A DNA stretch of 64,000 nt from Thysanoteuthis rhombus (GCA_963457665.1 OY735237.1:7566797-7630796), one strand, 5' to 3'; counted from the first letter of the stretch, positions 1 through 10,905 are shown. Notes: generated by a model not told the origin, from the sequence alone. Numbers and translations are program-made.

Positions 1-193
1 GTCTCCAAAAGCATTCACACTTTTTTTGGTAATCAAAACTATTTTAGTGATCATCACCAAACAAAAGACAGGAAAAGTTATTTATTCATTGATCAGCCCA
101 TTCCCATTTTCTTAATTGTTCACCCCCAACATGGCATGCTGTCAGAAGAAGTTGGTCATGTGCTGGTTCCTATTGAATGAAAAACCAGTCGAT
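1..193 (+). repeat. RepA copy 1, cut by window edge
   Basis: This is the right-hand part of the dominant repeat family of this window (RepA). In the orientation called forward here, a full RepA starts with TTAGAAACCGTCAACC, carries GTCA-rich short repeats, then blocks such as TGGCTGGCTA, CTGAAAATTTAAAC, TTATGCTAAATTGGTCC and GTCTGGCAGCATTCA, a T-run, two or three TGATCA sites, GCTGCCAAAAGA, and ends with GAGTGACTAACCAGACCTG. This copy begins in the GTCTGGCAGCATTCA block and keeps the last part. The family is not one I recognise. It has no coding capacity and no tRNA-like promoter. Confidence 0.8.
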
Positions 194-256
194 CTCTATT
201 TCTGTCCATATCCATCGCAGCTATTTCCTATTCCATTCACGCTGATCTGTTGATAT

Positions 257-292
257 CTATCAATCTATTTATCTATCTATCTATCTATCAAT
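257..292. repeat. (ATCT)n microsatellite
   Basis: This is a short tetranucleotide tract of TCTA/ATCT units, interrupted by ATCAAT. The flanking stretch 194-495 shows no other recognisable feature. Confidence 0.85.
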
Positions 293-495
293 CCAGATAT
301 CAGCATATCTTCTGAGTAAGATCAATTATTGATGGAAGCCACAGGTCGGTGGAATTTCTCCACTCGCTTCCGTGAAAAGAATCCGTCGAACTGATCAGCG
401 AATTTTGCACCTAGTTTCTTATACGCTCAGCAAAATGTCCAAAGCATTACTATCCACACAAACACATACACACATAAGGGGATGCATAATTATCA

Positions 496-944
496 GGAAC
501 TGTCAACCGAATCTGTCATCAAAATTGTTTACATAGGTTTCTTCAGTTTTTAAGTTGGTTTGTCTTGCTGGCTATGAATTTCTGCATGTATCACGCGAGC
601 GAGCTGCTATGATTGAGCCAAAAGTGCTGGAAATTTGAACACATACTCCATATTATGTCTCAGAAGAAATTCCATTTAAATAAGTCTTTGATTTTTGTTC
701 AATTTGCTATGCAATTTCGCACTAAATTTGCCCATTAATTTGTGTCTGGCAGCATCTGAGTTTGTTCCTTTTTTCTTTTTTTTTTTTTTAAATTTCAGAC
801 TTATTTTTTAGAGATCATTACCCAACGGAAGGAGGGAAAAGAAATCATCTTTTTTCGCCATTTTTAATCGATCACCCTCAATACGGCATACAGCCAAAAG
901 AATTTGATCATATGACATTTTCTATTGAGTGACTAACCAGACCT
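496..944 (+). repeat. RepA copy 2
   Basis: This near full-length forward RepA starts at GGAACTGTCAACCGAATC. It retains the GTCA subrepeats, the mid-element block GTGTCTGGCAGCAT, a long T-run, and the terminal GAGTGACTAACCAGACCTG. It is diverged from the other copies by many substitutions, which suggests an old insertion. Confidence 0.85.
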
Positions 945-1229
945 GTGAATATATCAGTTACTTCCTTCCATACTTCCATGCATCAATACCGGTGTCCGAA
1001 CACGTATACGTATGTGCACCTCTCTATACACGTGTGTAATGATTTCAGCTTCCGTAGAAATCGATTTTCTCATTTCTTTTATATACAAATATATATGCAG
1101 ATATAGATCTACGAGTTCTTGCCTTTTTATTCTATATTGCATTTAGACCCTGGCTTTCGTAAACGTTGTGATATATCTATGTATACAGTTTTAAAACAAG
1201 TAAAATATGAAACAGTAGGATATCTATCA
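945..1229. other. No feature seen
   Basis: This AT-rich stretch separates RepA copy 2 from the minisatellite. Short ORFs lie on both strands, but they look like chance and have no recognisable motif. Confidence 0.5.
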
Positions 1230-2185
1230 CCAAGTCTAACCTTCAAAATTTCGATTGTGTTAATCTTTAACCGTTTTCAATCATATTCGCCTCTAACCAT
1301 TTTTAATTGAATCGATCTAAAATGTCTTCAAATTGTTTCACGTCCCAACTGCAATTCTATACGTCTCTATTTTCAATTGTATTAACCTCCAACTGTGTCC
1401 AATTGTTTCAGTCTCTAACTGGTTTCAATTCTATTTGTTCCTAACTGATTTCATGTGTAATAGTCCCTGTTTTCAATTGTGTTAGTTTCTAAGTGTTTTT
1501 TAATCGAATCAGTCTCTGTTTTCAATCGCATTCGTCTCTCACTGTTTTCAGTTGTATAGTCTCTGTTTTCATCTGAATTAGTCTCAAACCATTCTCAATT
1601 GCATTATTGTCAAACTGTTTTCAAATTGTTCCATCCCCAAACTGTTTCCAACTGAAATCGTCTCTGTTTTCAATTATGTTAGTCTCTAACTGTTTCTAAT
1701 TCTATTTGTCTCTGTTTTTAATTATATTCGTCTCTGACTGATCTTAACTGCATTAGTCTCTAACAATTTCCAATTATGTTAGTCTCTAATTGTTTCCAAT
1801 TCTATTTATTTTTAACTGTTTTAATCTCATTCGTCTATTTTCAATTGTTTTAGTCTCGGTATTCGATTTTATTTGTCACTAACTGTTTTCTATTTCTATT
1901 GTATTTGTCTCCGATTGTTTTCAATGGTATTAATCACTAACAGTTTTCAATCGTATTAGTATCTATTTTCAATTCTATTAATCTCTGTCATCAATTGTAC
2001 TAGTTTTTGTTTTCAATTGTATTAGTCTCTAAGTGTTTCCAATTCAATTCCTCTCTGTCTTTAATTGTACTAGTCTTTAATTGTTGGTAATTGTATTTGT
2101 CTCTAACTGTTTTCAATTGTATTAGTCCCAGTTTTTAATTGTATTAGTCTTAGTTTTCAATCTTATTAGCATCTATCTGTTTGTG
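1230..2185. repeat. Minisatellite, ~22-26 bp unit
   Basis: This is about 1 kb of diverged tandem repeat. The two interleaved unit forms are TCTCTAACTGTTTTCAATTG followed by TATTAG, and a shorter form lacking the AACTG segment (TCTCTGTTTTCAATTG then TATTAG). Unit length varies between about 22 and 26 bp, so the reading frame is not kept and there is no ORF across it. The array begins in the region of AATCTTTAACCGTTTTCAATC and fades out after TTAGCATCTATCTG. Confidence 0.9.
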
Positions 2186-2827
2186 TCGTCCCCTCTATGT
2201 AGAGTGTGTCAATGGTGGTCTCTTGAACAGACGAAAAATTTGGGCAGATTTCTTGACTAATTCTTTAAAAAAACAAAGTGAATGAATTCATTATTTGATA
2301 ATGCAATGGCATATTTCGGCTGTTTGAATATTATCTTTTTCTTAAGATGTTTAATTTTCAGTAATTTTACATACTGATGCACACATACAAAACACTTATG
2401 TAGAGCACGTACACACAAACATAGATAGATAGACACATCTATAAATGTACGTAAGGAGATTATACTTCACATTCAGTTTTATGCACTTAATTTTTCATAT
2501 ATCTTGTCTTTACAAACACAAAACCGATATATTTATTCGCTTGGGCTCAATGTCAGTTCACTTTGGAATTAATATCATGATTATTTACTAATAGGGGGAA
2601 CGAGGTATATTCACAGAATGCACGTGTGAAATGGGGATAACTCTTGTTAGCCTTGAAATCAATTAGGGGTTAATCCCCTAGACATGTTACTTGACCTTTG
2701 TTCAAGAATTTTTTTTTTAGCCAAATTCTGCTTTTTGTCAATGCTCTCAAGTTTTGAGTTATGTTCAAAAATGTTTTTTTAAAAATCATATTTTTTCGCA
2801 TGTCATCCTCCTGTGGCTGTGATAACA
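2186..2827. other. No feature seen
   Basis: AT-rich unique-looking sequence. No gene, RNA or repeat is supported. Confidence 0.5.
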
Positions 2828-3025
2828 AATTACATGCAGTAATGAATAATTCAATTTTCCAAAAACTGAAGGTGTCACAATAAAAAAAAAAAAACAATTC
2901 CAAACCGCGATAATCAATTTATTCCAAAACAAATTTAGGCATCACTACGAAAATACATTCCAGGTAGTAATTATTAATTTATTTCAAAACAATTGAAGGT
3001 GTTACAATGAAAATGAATTTCAATA
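2828..3025. repeat. Short tandem repeat, ~60 bp unit, three units
   Basis: Three diverged units share the order AATAATCAATTTATT, CCAAAACAA, GAAGGTGTCACAATGAAAAT. The first unit has a poly-A expansion at 2881-2894. The period is about 60 bp. It does not encode a continuous product. Confidence 0.65.
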
Positions 3026-3700
3026 GGTTTTCAAAATATTTTTGACAGATTTTATTAATCTGTGTTAATACAAACAATATTTTTTGAATTACTTGACCGT
3101 AATCTAAAAATTTGAGAACTTTGCGAATCTATGGGAGGTAAATTTTAATCAATTTCAAGATTAACTGAAGTTATATCTATTTTATGCGTGCATCCTAGGT
3201 ATCTGCCAAAGATGGTTACCAGAATAATTAGTTTGGGTGAGAAACAAAATTCCAAAAAGTACCTTATCAGAATAAACATGGTCTAATTGGGTCACAACAT
3301 GAAGTTACAGCGCTCTTTTTTGGCGGCCTTAAAATAAAGGTCTTGTTTAGTATTATAGTTATTTGTTTTATTCTTCAAGTTAGAGCTTTTGGAAGATGTA
3401 CAGCTAACGAATCTCTGCTCACCACGTGCTATTTTTTCCTAGATAATACAGCCAAACTCATAAAACAGACATACTAATATTATTCAGAACGTCTCCACCA
3501 ACAAAAGCGTACAGATGTTCGTCAGAATCAACCTTGGCTTTTCTGATATTGTCTAGAAGAAAACTGAAAGTGATACTTTTATGGCCCCCGTCGAATTGTA
3601 TCGAAAGGCATCAAAATATGGTCACAGGATAATGAAATATTTTAAGATGTGACGCCTATCTCTCGAGTTTTTTTCTTCATCTTCAGACTGACATTTTCAT
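3026..3700. other. No feature seen
   Basis: Unique-looking AT-rich sequence. I see no supported gene or repeat family member. Confidence 0.5.
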
Positions 3701-3726
3701 CAACACACATACACACACACACACAC

Positions 3727-3772
<46 letters not shown>

Positions 3773-3775
3773 GTA
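3701..3775. repeat. Compound (CA)n(TA)n(TG)n microsatellite, self-complementary
   Basis: A run of CA dinucleotides is followed by TA and then TG dinucleotides, so the left and right halves are reverse complements. The tract could fold into a hairpin centred on the TA segment. Confidence 0.9.
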
Positions 3776-3782
3776 GTTATGT

Positions 3783-4063
3783 ATACTATGAACTAATGTA
3801 TAGTTGGTGCATAGGATGATATAAATATACACACACACAAGTATATATATGTATATATAAAATATTAATTGTGTGTGTGTGTATGTGTTCTTTGTATGTA
3901 TGTGTGTTCATTTAGGTACGTATGAAGTGAATTAATGTATGGTTGGTAGACTGAAATGATTTATATATATAAGTGTATGTGTGTGTGTGCGTTTATACGT
4001 ACTTATGTGAATGTTCATTCAGGTATGTATGGAGTGCAGTGATGTATGGTAGGTGGACTGGAC

Positions 4064-4118
<55 letters not shown>

Positions 4119-4285
4119 TGTATGTGTGTGTTCATTCATGAATGAAGGCATGTATGCAGTCAATTGATGTATGGTACGTTGAAATGATATATACATATTG
4201 TGTGTGTGTGTGTGTGCGTACGTGTGTATGTATGTAGGTATGCATAGCCAATTGATGTATGGTTGGTGGACTGGAATGATTCTTT
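3783..4285. repeat. Tandem array of ~90-130 bp units separated by microsatellites
   Basis: Five copies of a roughly 40-bp segment (core GATGTATGGTTGGTGGACTG then GAATGAT) occur near 3793, 3932, 4040, 4163 and 4253. Each is followed by a TA/TG-rich microsatellite of different length, including a long (TA)n at 4072-4112. The Y-I repeat ORFs in this area are translations of the (TA)n tracts, not genes. Confidence 0.75.
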
Positions 4286-4556
4286 CCATGGCATCATTAT
4301 TATCTTCCTCTCTGATTCCTCGACATAGAAGGCGATTCTTTTGATTTTCTACGCTTCTAGGCTTCCATAATTTCTTTGCTATTTCTTCTCAGGTCCGTTA
4401 TATAATCGATTTGTGCGAACTGCGGACATTTCAACGGGGGATTTTTTGTGACATTTCCATGGTTCCTTCTTCCAAAGACGATGACACTAAGATTAGATGA
4501 AAATGAAGGGAAATACGGTGGGCCTCTGCTCAGTGGAGTGGTCTTTTTTTTTTGTT
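4286..4556. other. No feature seen
   Basis: Unique-looking sequence between the compound microsatellite array and RepA copy 3. Confidence 0.5.
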
Positions 4557-4749
4557 ATTAGAAACCGTCGAATAAAACTGTCACCAAACCTGTCAACAGA
4601 GCTTTCTTCAGTTTTTAAATTGGTCTAGCTGGCTGCCTGGCAGTGAGTATATATTCGTTTTGATATGCATGTGTATAGCTATCGATCTTCATCTTGCACA
4701 CACATATACATGCTTATATCTGTTGTATATGTATATATGTATGTGTTAC

Positions 4750-4808
<59 letters not shown>

Positions 4809-5173
4809 ACCAGTGCAGCTATAGGGCTGAACATTTAAATATATACTCATTATTTATCATGTCTAAGAAAATTTTTTTTTTTTGAAAATTCCGTCGAAAT
4901 GGGCCTTTAGTCGGGGTCTGAATTGAAATACAGGTCAATGATAAATTGGTCTTTTAGTTTGAGTCCAATAGCTTTCACGCTTATTTTTTTCATTTTTTTG
5001 AATTCATATTTTTTTAGTGATCGTTGCCTGATAGAAGGCAACAGAAGTAAGTTATTCATTGATTCCTCCAACTTTCTTCCAAAACAAATTTTTTCATTGA
5101 TCACCCCCAACTTGCCATGTGGCTGAAAGACGACGGTAATGTGACAGTTTCAATTGAAAGACTATCCGGTCCT
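4557..5173 (+). repeat. RepA copy 3 with an expanded (TA)n
   Basis: This forward copy begins ATTAGAAACCGTCGAATAAA and ends at GACTATCCGGTCCTG. It contains a (TA)n tract of about 55 bp (4749-4805) where other copies have the short sequence between the TGGCTGGC block and the GCACCAATGGAGCTA block. The tract therefore arose within the element. The blocks TTTGAGTCCAATAGC and TGATCACCCCCAAC are readable to the right. Confidence 0.85.
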
Positions 5174-5394
5174 GTTATTGATTTGAATCACTCGTGGCGA
5201 CATTGACGAGAGGTCGTGCCGCTTTGTGCACGGAATATTGAGAGGCGACCGAGAGAGGAAATGAAAATTCGCAGAAGATAATTTAAAATATCTGTTCATC
5301 ACAAAAACGAATCATCGTAACCCGAGCGTGTACCAAAAAACATTAATTTAAAATCATGTAAAAAAAGTCAGGGCAAGATTTGGGCATTGTTGGT
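5174..5394. other. No feature seen
   Basis: Short spacer between RepA copy 3 and RepF copy 1. Nothing is supported. Confidence 0.4.
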
Positions 5395-5640
5395 CCAAAA
5401 TGACCATTGAGACCGAAAAAAAAAAAAAGAAGCCTTTCTGGAAAAACAAACAAAAAAAAAGATCGTTTTAAAATGGTGCCGAGTGGTTTATAGACTCAAA
5501 ATTGGACAAAGAACGCCTGGAAACACACATACACACACATACACGTACACACACACACATGCACGCGCACAAACACAAACACACACGCACACACACGAGG
5601 AAAGAGAAAATGATTTGTAGACCACTTGGCTTGTCAGTCG
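5395..5640 (+). repeat. RepF copy 1
   Basis: This shares ordered blocks with 35026-35312: AAATGACCATTGAGACCGAA, an A-rich segment, GTAGACCTCAA-like sequence, and AAGAACGCCTGGA followed by AACAGAAACAC-like sequence. In this copy the right part is expanded into a CA microsatellite (5522-5597). The family is unclassified. Confidence 0.55.
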
Positions 5641-5654
5641 GGCGGCAATTTTTG

Positions 5655-5854
5655 ATTTGATACATGGAATATTGAGAGAGAGGGAGAGAGGGGGAGAGAT
5701 GGGCGAGAGGAAAAGATAGAAAAGTAAGAAAGAGTGGTTCAGATTGTAAGAGAGGAAGGATCAAAATTGAGAGACTGAACGTGGTAGTGAAAGAATTCCA
5801 GAAGAGAGAAAGGAATTCGGTGAGTATGATAAACTGAAAAAATGTGCGTGTGTG

Positions 5855-5916
<62 letters not shown>

Positions 5917-5920
5917 AAAA
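5655..5920. repeat. Polypurine (GA)n tract
   Basis: This is a strand-asymmetric purine stretch with (GAGA)n at 5858-5914 and looser GA-rich sequence to its left. The S-L repeat ORF on the minus strand is its translation. Confidence 0.85.
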
Positions 5921-5974
5921 GATATGAGAATATCAGGAAAATGACAGATATTCAAAATAAAGTAAAAAAAAAAA

Positions 5975-6375
5975 CCAAAAACATCTAGAAACATCTACTA
6001 TCTCAAAAAAAACTAGACGTTATTCGTAAATCCACTAAAAATAAGGCCCCAAAAGGTAAAAAAGCCCCTATTCCCCAAAATTAAAGACAAATATTTTAAA
6101 AAAGGGTTTAGTGGGGTACCAATGCCAATTTTAAAGTCTGCAGATAAAACGGTATTGTCAAGAGAACTGGGAAATGCAAACAGAAAAACCCCTCAGAATA
6201 AGGCTAACAAAAGCCTTTTCCCCAAACTAGAAAATAGAAAATATATCTAGGAGTACAGTGCATACAAAACGGTATGACCAAGAGCGCTGGAAGAGACAAA
6301 CAAACAAGCGAAAATCCACACATATGAAAAAAAGATAAAGCTTTTTTCATATCTGATGGCTATGGTTGTTCAATT
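5975..6375 (+). mobile_element. MITE-E copy 1
   Basis: This belongs to a family of about 390 bp with terminal inverted repeats AATTGAACAACCRTAGCS at the left and its complement at the right. This copy has the right terminus GGCTATGGTTGTTCAATT. It keeps the interior blocks ACATCTAGAAACATCTA, GGTACCAATGCCAATTTT and AAAACGGTAT, with the latter duplicated near 6150 and 6270. The left terminus is degraded. There is no ORF, as expected for a non-autonomous element. Confidence 0.65.
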
Positions 6376-6786
6376 GGTGTGGTTGGTCACTCAATAGAAA
6401 CCATCATTTCACAAAAATATATTTTGACAGCAAGCTGTGTTGGAGATGATTGATTAAGAAAATAGAAAAAGGGTGATCAATGAAAAAGTTATTTCCCTCA
6501 CATTTGTTAGGTGTTGGTCACTAAAACAATTCCAAATTTTCATAAAGTGTGAATGCCACCTGACATAAACTGAGGGACCAATTTAGCATAAACTTACATT
6601 AAAAACTGAATGTCCCCTAAAAAAAAAAAAAAAATTGGGTTCTTAAAAACTTCACATAACGAGTAAATCTTTAGATTTTCTACCCACTAACTCAATCAGT
6701 GTGAGCTGTATGCACCATCCAGCTAGACCCATTTAAAAACTGAAGAAACCTACGTTGATGTTGACAGTTTTGTTGGACAGTTTCTA
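6376..6786 (-). repeat. RepA copy 4
   Basis: This reverse-oriented copy starts GGTGTGGTTGGTCACTCAAT, directly after the right end of MITE-E copy 1. It contains the TGATCA, ACCAATTTAGCATAA and AAAACTGAAGAAACCTA blocks, and ends at GGACAGTTTCTATC. Confidence 0.88.
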
Positions 6787-7062
6787 TCAAAAAATAAGTA
6801 AGAAAACGAATTTGACAAGGAGGAACACAAAAAAGACTTGGAAGCACACCGAGAGAGCATACCTCTGCTCACACCATCATCACTAAAACTGAATGAAAAT
6901 CAAATCGTTTATAGCTACAAGGCAGAGGATCTAATAGAAAATCCAAGACACCCCCGAAAAAAAAAAATCAACTTTTTTTTTCCAGACCCATGACCCCACA
7001 CTTTCTTCAAAACGCCATTGAAATTAACTGAAAATTTGGGAGCTGTTACGTGGACAAACATA
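6787..7062. other. No feature seen
   Basis: Unique-looking sequence. Nothing is supported. Confidence 0.4.
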
Positions 7063-7260
7063 TCCGCTCAGATCATACAATGTTTAGCATATCTGACTCA
7101 CACACAGATGGGCCCGGATTCGATTCACGGTATAAGCGAAGAATATGGCAAATAATTCATTCGGAAAAAATTCCCTGTGCACTCAGTAGCTGAGTGAGTA
7201 CACTCTAAGCTGTCTGATTTGAGTGGAACTTGCATGATTGCCAATTTAAATATGACGTTT
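7063..7260 (+). repeat. Possible tRNA-derived SINE fragment
   Basis: The segment CCGCTCAGATCATACAATG resembles a tRNA D-arm/A-box. ATCTGACTCACACACAGAT can form an anticodon-like stem, and CCCGGATTCGATTCACGG resembles a T-arm/B-box. The acceptor stem is not convincing and there is an extra spacer, so this is not a functional tRNA. The following AATTCCCTGTGCACTC and CAGTAGCTGAGTGAGTACAC could be a SINE body. I see no second copy in the window, so the call rests on the tRNA-like head only. Confidence 0.4.
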
Positions 7261-7614
7261 TATTTTTTTTAATATTCTACAAATTGCCCAAAAATAAAAA
7301 AATAAAAATAATTACGAACATAACAATTGGTAGTACTTAACTTGAAAACCTGGAAAAGAATATTTGAATTTAATTATCAACACTTGACCCACAAACTTGA
7401 TCCCTCCTTCTAAATTGGCAACCCTAGACGGTGGGAGTAGCCATTCAGTGGATTTGCATCCAACCACAGGAGCAGTCATTGAATCTTGTCTCGACCAGAC
7501 TTGAAACTTGCACGAATCACTGACTTAACGCATGCAAGGTACTTCGTCAACAGCCATTTATTCTACAATGGAAGTTGTTTCTAAGGGTCAACATTTTTAC
7601 CTTATGTTATAATA
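7261..7614. other. No feature seen
   Basis: AT-rich sequence with A/T homopolymers. Nothing is supported. Confidence 0.4.
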
Positions 7615-7935
7615 TATGTATACATATATATATATATTTTAGTACACATAGCGCTTCCTTCTTTAGGGTTGAGTGCTGTTAAGTGGGGCACCCGTTTATT
7701 ACTGCTGTATGCCTTGCTCTTTCAACTCTGGAATAGAGCGCTTTGGTAGACGGGGAATTATGCGTAAGTAAATATACATTGCATAGTTCAGTCCTACTGA
7801 CCGTCCATTTTCGCATAGGGCAGGGTTAAAATGTTTGTCTCCGGGTCTGAAACGAAGGTTTCGATCCTACCTCGTGGTACTGGATGTTGGTTAGTCTATA
7901 GCCACACTGAAGAGTTGTAATACAATAAATACATA
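7615..7935 (+). repeat. RepB single arm flanked by TA-rich tracts
   Basis: The right part (from CCTACTGACCGTCCATTTTC through GTACTGGATG, TCTATAGCCACACTGAAG and GTTGTAATAC) matches the arms of the near-palindrome at 19915-20340. The left flank is a short (TA)n (7613-7636) and the right flank is also TA-rich. This is one arm of RepB rather than an inverted pair. It has no ORF. Confidence 0.65.
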
Positions 7936-8259
7936 TATGTATGTAAGTGATGATAAACAAAAAAGTATCTCGCAATCTCAAATAAATCTTGGATCAACCG
8001 TAACATTTAGTCAATTCTCCCTCAACCCATAACTGATCCTTCTAGAAAATTCTATCAGAATTCGTTGTGAACAATCAAAAATATCATCTGAACTAACATC
8101 CGAATGAATACATACAGTTACCCCAACATCGTTGGCAGATATAAAAAGTGAAATCAGACGAAAGAAAAAGAAGAAGGAAAATAAAATATGGAGGTCTTTC
8201 TCTGAACTGCACTTCGTTTGATGACACTCTGCAACATTTAAAAAATATTTTGTTCCTTG
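7936..8259. other. No feature seen
   Basis: Unique-looking sequence. Nothing is supported. Confidence 0.4.
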
Positions 8260-8536
8260 GTAATAAATGTTATTTTCTGATTGATTATGTCTAGGAAGTA
8301 TAGAAAACGTCTATTATTCCTACAAACTTTGCTTTTACTACCAGGACAGTGATAATTTGAAATCTTCTTTTTTCAAAAAGGACCACGGGACAACTTGCAT
8401 ATTGTATACTACATAAATGAAAAAAAATTATTTATGAATATGCCAGCCACAAAAGCAAAGTTTGAAGGGAATAATAGCCATTTCTTATCCTTTTTATGTA
8501 TCAAGAAATAGGAATCAGAAAATAACTCATTAATCA
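8260..8536. mobile_element. Short element with ~80-bp inverted repeats
   Basis: The left arm (8260-8337) and right arm (8449-8536) are imperfect reverse complements. They share GTTATTTTCTGATT near the outer ends and CTATTATTCC, CAAACTTTGCTTTT at the inner ends. The loop is about 110 bp with no ORF. The arrangement is typical of fold-back or MITE-like elements. I could not identify a clear target-site duplication or another copy in the window. Confidence 0.7.
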
Positions 8537-9023
8537 GGTACATAAATCGTGCAATCTGATCATCGAAAGTTTGTTTCGGTATCAAAATGTGCCTGCCGGG
8601 ATGTAAGTGCTCACGAGAATGTGCTTGTAATAGATGGGTAGATGTGATTTTTTATCAATTCAGCTGGGCGTCAAAAATCAAAAAGTCTTGAATCTTCTCT
8701 GGTGGTAAAGATGGTATAGACCAACAAATACTGAATAGGCCTTGAGTCGTATCTATGTGCGTTCATGACTATAAAAACGCATCTGTCTGACAGTGTGCGC
8801 ATATTGTAAATACATCAACTTAATATGAATAGGTTCATATGCAATCTTCAGTATCGTTTTTATAAACCTTATTCATAAGAATAGAGGAAGAGACTGAAGG
8901 AGTGATCAGTTCGACAAACAGTTCTTTCATAACTATGTTTCTAGGGCAGTAACCTCAAAAAGCTGTTACACCAATTGTCAACCTTTACAAGGAATAGAAT
9001 ATAAATAAGAGCCACACATTCAA
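8537..9023. other. No feature seen
   Basis: Unique-looking sequence. Nothing is supported. Confidence 0.4.
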
Positions 9024-9410
9024 CAATGCGTCTATTATCTGTGGTTGAAGTAGAAGAAGGTGAAGGAGGAGGAGGAAAAAGAAGTATTTTCTCTTCGATT
9101 CAATTTATTCTCATACTTTCAAAATATCGTGATATGAAATATTTTGCAAGTATTATTGTCACTAAAAATATTAAATCACCAGTTTGGGCGTTTTTTTTTG
9201 TTTTTTTAAAAACTTTTTGCTTTTATAAAAGCAAAAATACGAACTTCATTTATCATATAATGGCATCATTAAAAGCTAGTAAAAATTGTTCGGAATAGAT
9301 TAAGTTAGGTCACACCTCCTCTTTTCTATTTCCGTTCTTTGATGTAACTGGGACCGACCGACTGACCGACTAGAAAGCGTCTAATAGAGTTGTGTGGACA
9401 CATCTAAAAA
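9024..9410 (+). repeat. RepC copy 1
   Basis: This is one of four copies of an about 400-bp unclassified repeat. Shared blocks in order are ATGCATCTAACATCCGTGG-like sequence, a variable GTA/AGG/GAA triplet tract, CAATTGATTCTCATACTT, AAATATT, CAATAAAAAT, GGCGTTTTT, TGACGTCAT-like sequence, GACCGACCGACTGACCGAC, and CTAATAGAGTTGTGTGGAC at the right end. In this copy the triplet tract is GAAGTAGAAGAAGGTGAAGG. The small ORF across it is the translation of the triplet tract. Confidence 0.75.
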
Positions 9411-10460
9411 TCAACTGTTTTCCTTTATTTTTTTCTGTTTTCCATATTGGATTGATTCTATTCAAAAGTAGGAAAGAAACCTTGATTTGAAAAATGCCTT
9501 TTTCTATCTCAGATGCTTTCGTTCTTGTAAAAATCCCAATACCAAACTTATATTGGCCTTCCTCCAATCAAATATAGGAATTTCAGATTCATATAATCTA
9601 TACTTGAAAAGCAGACAGTCTTTCTGAATGAATGCACCAACCCTTGCATAAGAAAATGTTAAAGGGAAGCGTAACACTGTCCGCAGACAGAGTAGTTTTT
9701 TTTGAGAATCTTCAAACAATAAACTCCCGTTGTAACGACACTCGTTCCAACGAAACCATTTAATGTCAAAAATGTTCCAACAATACATTAGTTTTTTTTA
9801 AATATCCTCTTAGGACTGATGTCGGAGATTGGTTTGCAGCTACAGCTTATTGATGTTTCAGTGCATCGTTTGAGAAACTAAAATTTGTGAACCTTGAAAA
9901 TGATGCCGCCTAAATCAAGTACCAGAGCAACGAAATGATATCCAGTATGTGTGTACTGTAAAATGAACAGTCACTAAATCGTGGATTTGATTCTTGGTGG
10001 GCATATATGCATTTATATCGTTGGAAATTTCATTAGCTTCCTAACAGGTATCTTGTCAATTTGTATCTTTGCAACAAACGTATCAATGAATTCAGCATTT
10101 TACACGGGAATTTTTCAACTCTATATATGCTGTTATGAAAAAGATCTTGTCAGCTTTCCAACAGTGTATATTGACATTTGGTATCTGTTGTGCGTAGAAG
10201 TTAAGGCTGGAAACGTTGTAGCTGTTATTTTAGCATTCCAGATTACCTTCGTGAAGGCAATCTTGTTTATTTCTAAAAAACATCAGTGGAGGTGCTGGTG
10301 GTAAAAACGTTGATTCAGTATTTCCTAAATCCACCAGAAGATCGAAAGATCGTTGAACAGATCCATCGTAAATATAGAAAAAAAATCATAGTAGCTCTAT
10401 CTTGAAAAGAAATATCGAAAAAAAATCTCCTAAAAAAAAACACATTACACGCAGCACAAT
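9411..10460. other. No assigned feature, short ORFs only
   Basis: There is an open frame of 107 codons at 9981-10304 (+). Its product would be hydrophobic (several stretches rich in I, L, F, V) and ends in KKHQWRCWW. I do not recognise it. There is no supporting codon bias, splice structure or neighbouring gene, so I treat it as chance or an unidentifiable exon. The rest is AT-rich with no repeat match inside the window. Confidence 0.35.
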
Positions 10461-10905
10461 ACATATGTGTGTATTTGTGTGTGTGTTACATACATATATA
10501 GTCTAGAAAGCTTCGAACACTTGGCATTAAAAAACTTTTTCAAAAGTGTTTTCTCTGCCTCTTCAGTCAATTATTTCCAAATATCTGTTGGAATAATTTA
10601 TGTAATTTTCTTCAGTGTTTTTTCTGTTTTACATATACTTTGTCATTCTTGTGCTGTGTGTAAATTTCCCCTGGTTGGGATCATAGGTTGTTTACCATGT
10701 CACTGTTTCAGAGATTTTAAAAACAAAACAGCAATATTAACATGGCATCCGATGCTGATTAAACACCACCTTGCCTTCAGCCATGCTTTCAATGCATAGC
10801 TTTTGTCATACACGGGGTTTGTTATTCTATATAAGGTAATATCATAATTTATTGTGTATGTTATTTTATAAGATACATCATTTAATATTTTGAAATATTA
10901 CTTAC
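10461..10905. other. No assigned feature, one 110-codon ORF
   Basis: An ORF at 10467-10799 (+) starts inside a TG/TA-rich tract and runs through unique sequence with many cysteines and phenylalanines. No family is recognised. I regard it as unsupported. Confidence 0.3.

Noticed and set aside
3973-4289. ORFs with long Y-I repeats here and at 4694, 10898, 19762, 23108, 23208, 31170, 31240 and 49129
   Set aside because: They are translations of (TA)n microsatellites, open on both strands, and not genes.
5468-5994. Minus-strand ORFs rich in V-C and S-L repeats
   Set aside because: They translate CA and GA microsatellites.
7063-7135. Functional tRNA gene
   Set aside because: A- and B-box-like segments exist but stems and spacing do not allow a tRNA fold. 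At best a SINE head.
9981-10304. 107-codon hydrophobic ORF resembling a small membrane protein
   Set aside because: No family resemblance, no codon bias and no splice or promoter context. AT-rich DNA readily gives hydrophobic frames.
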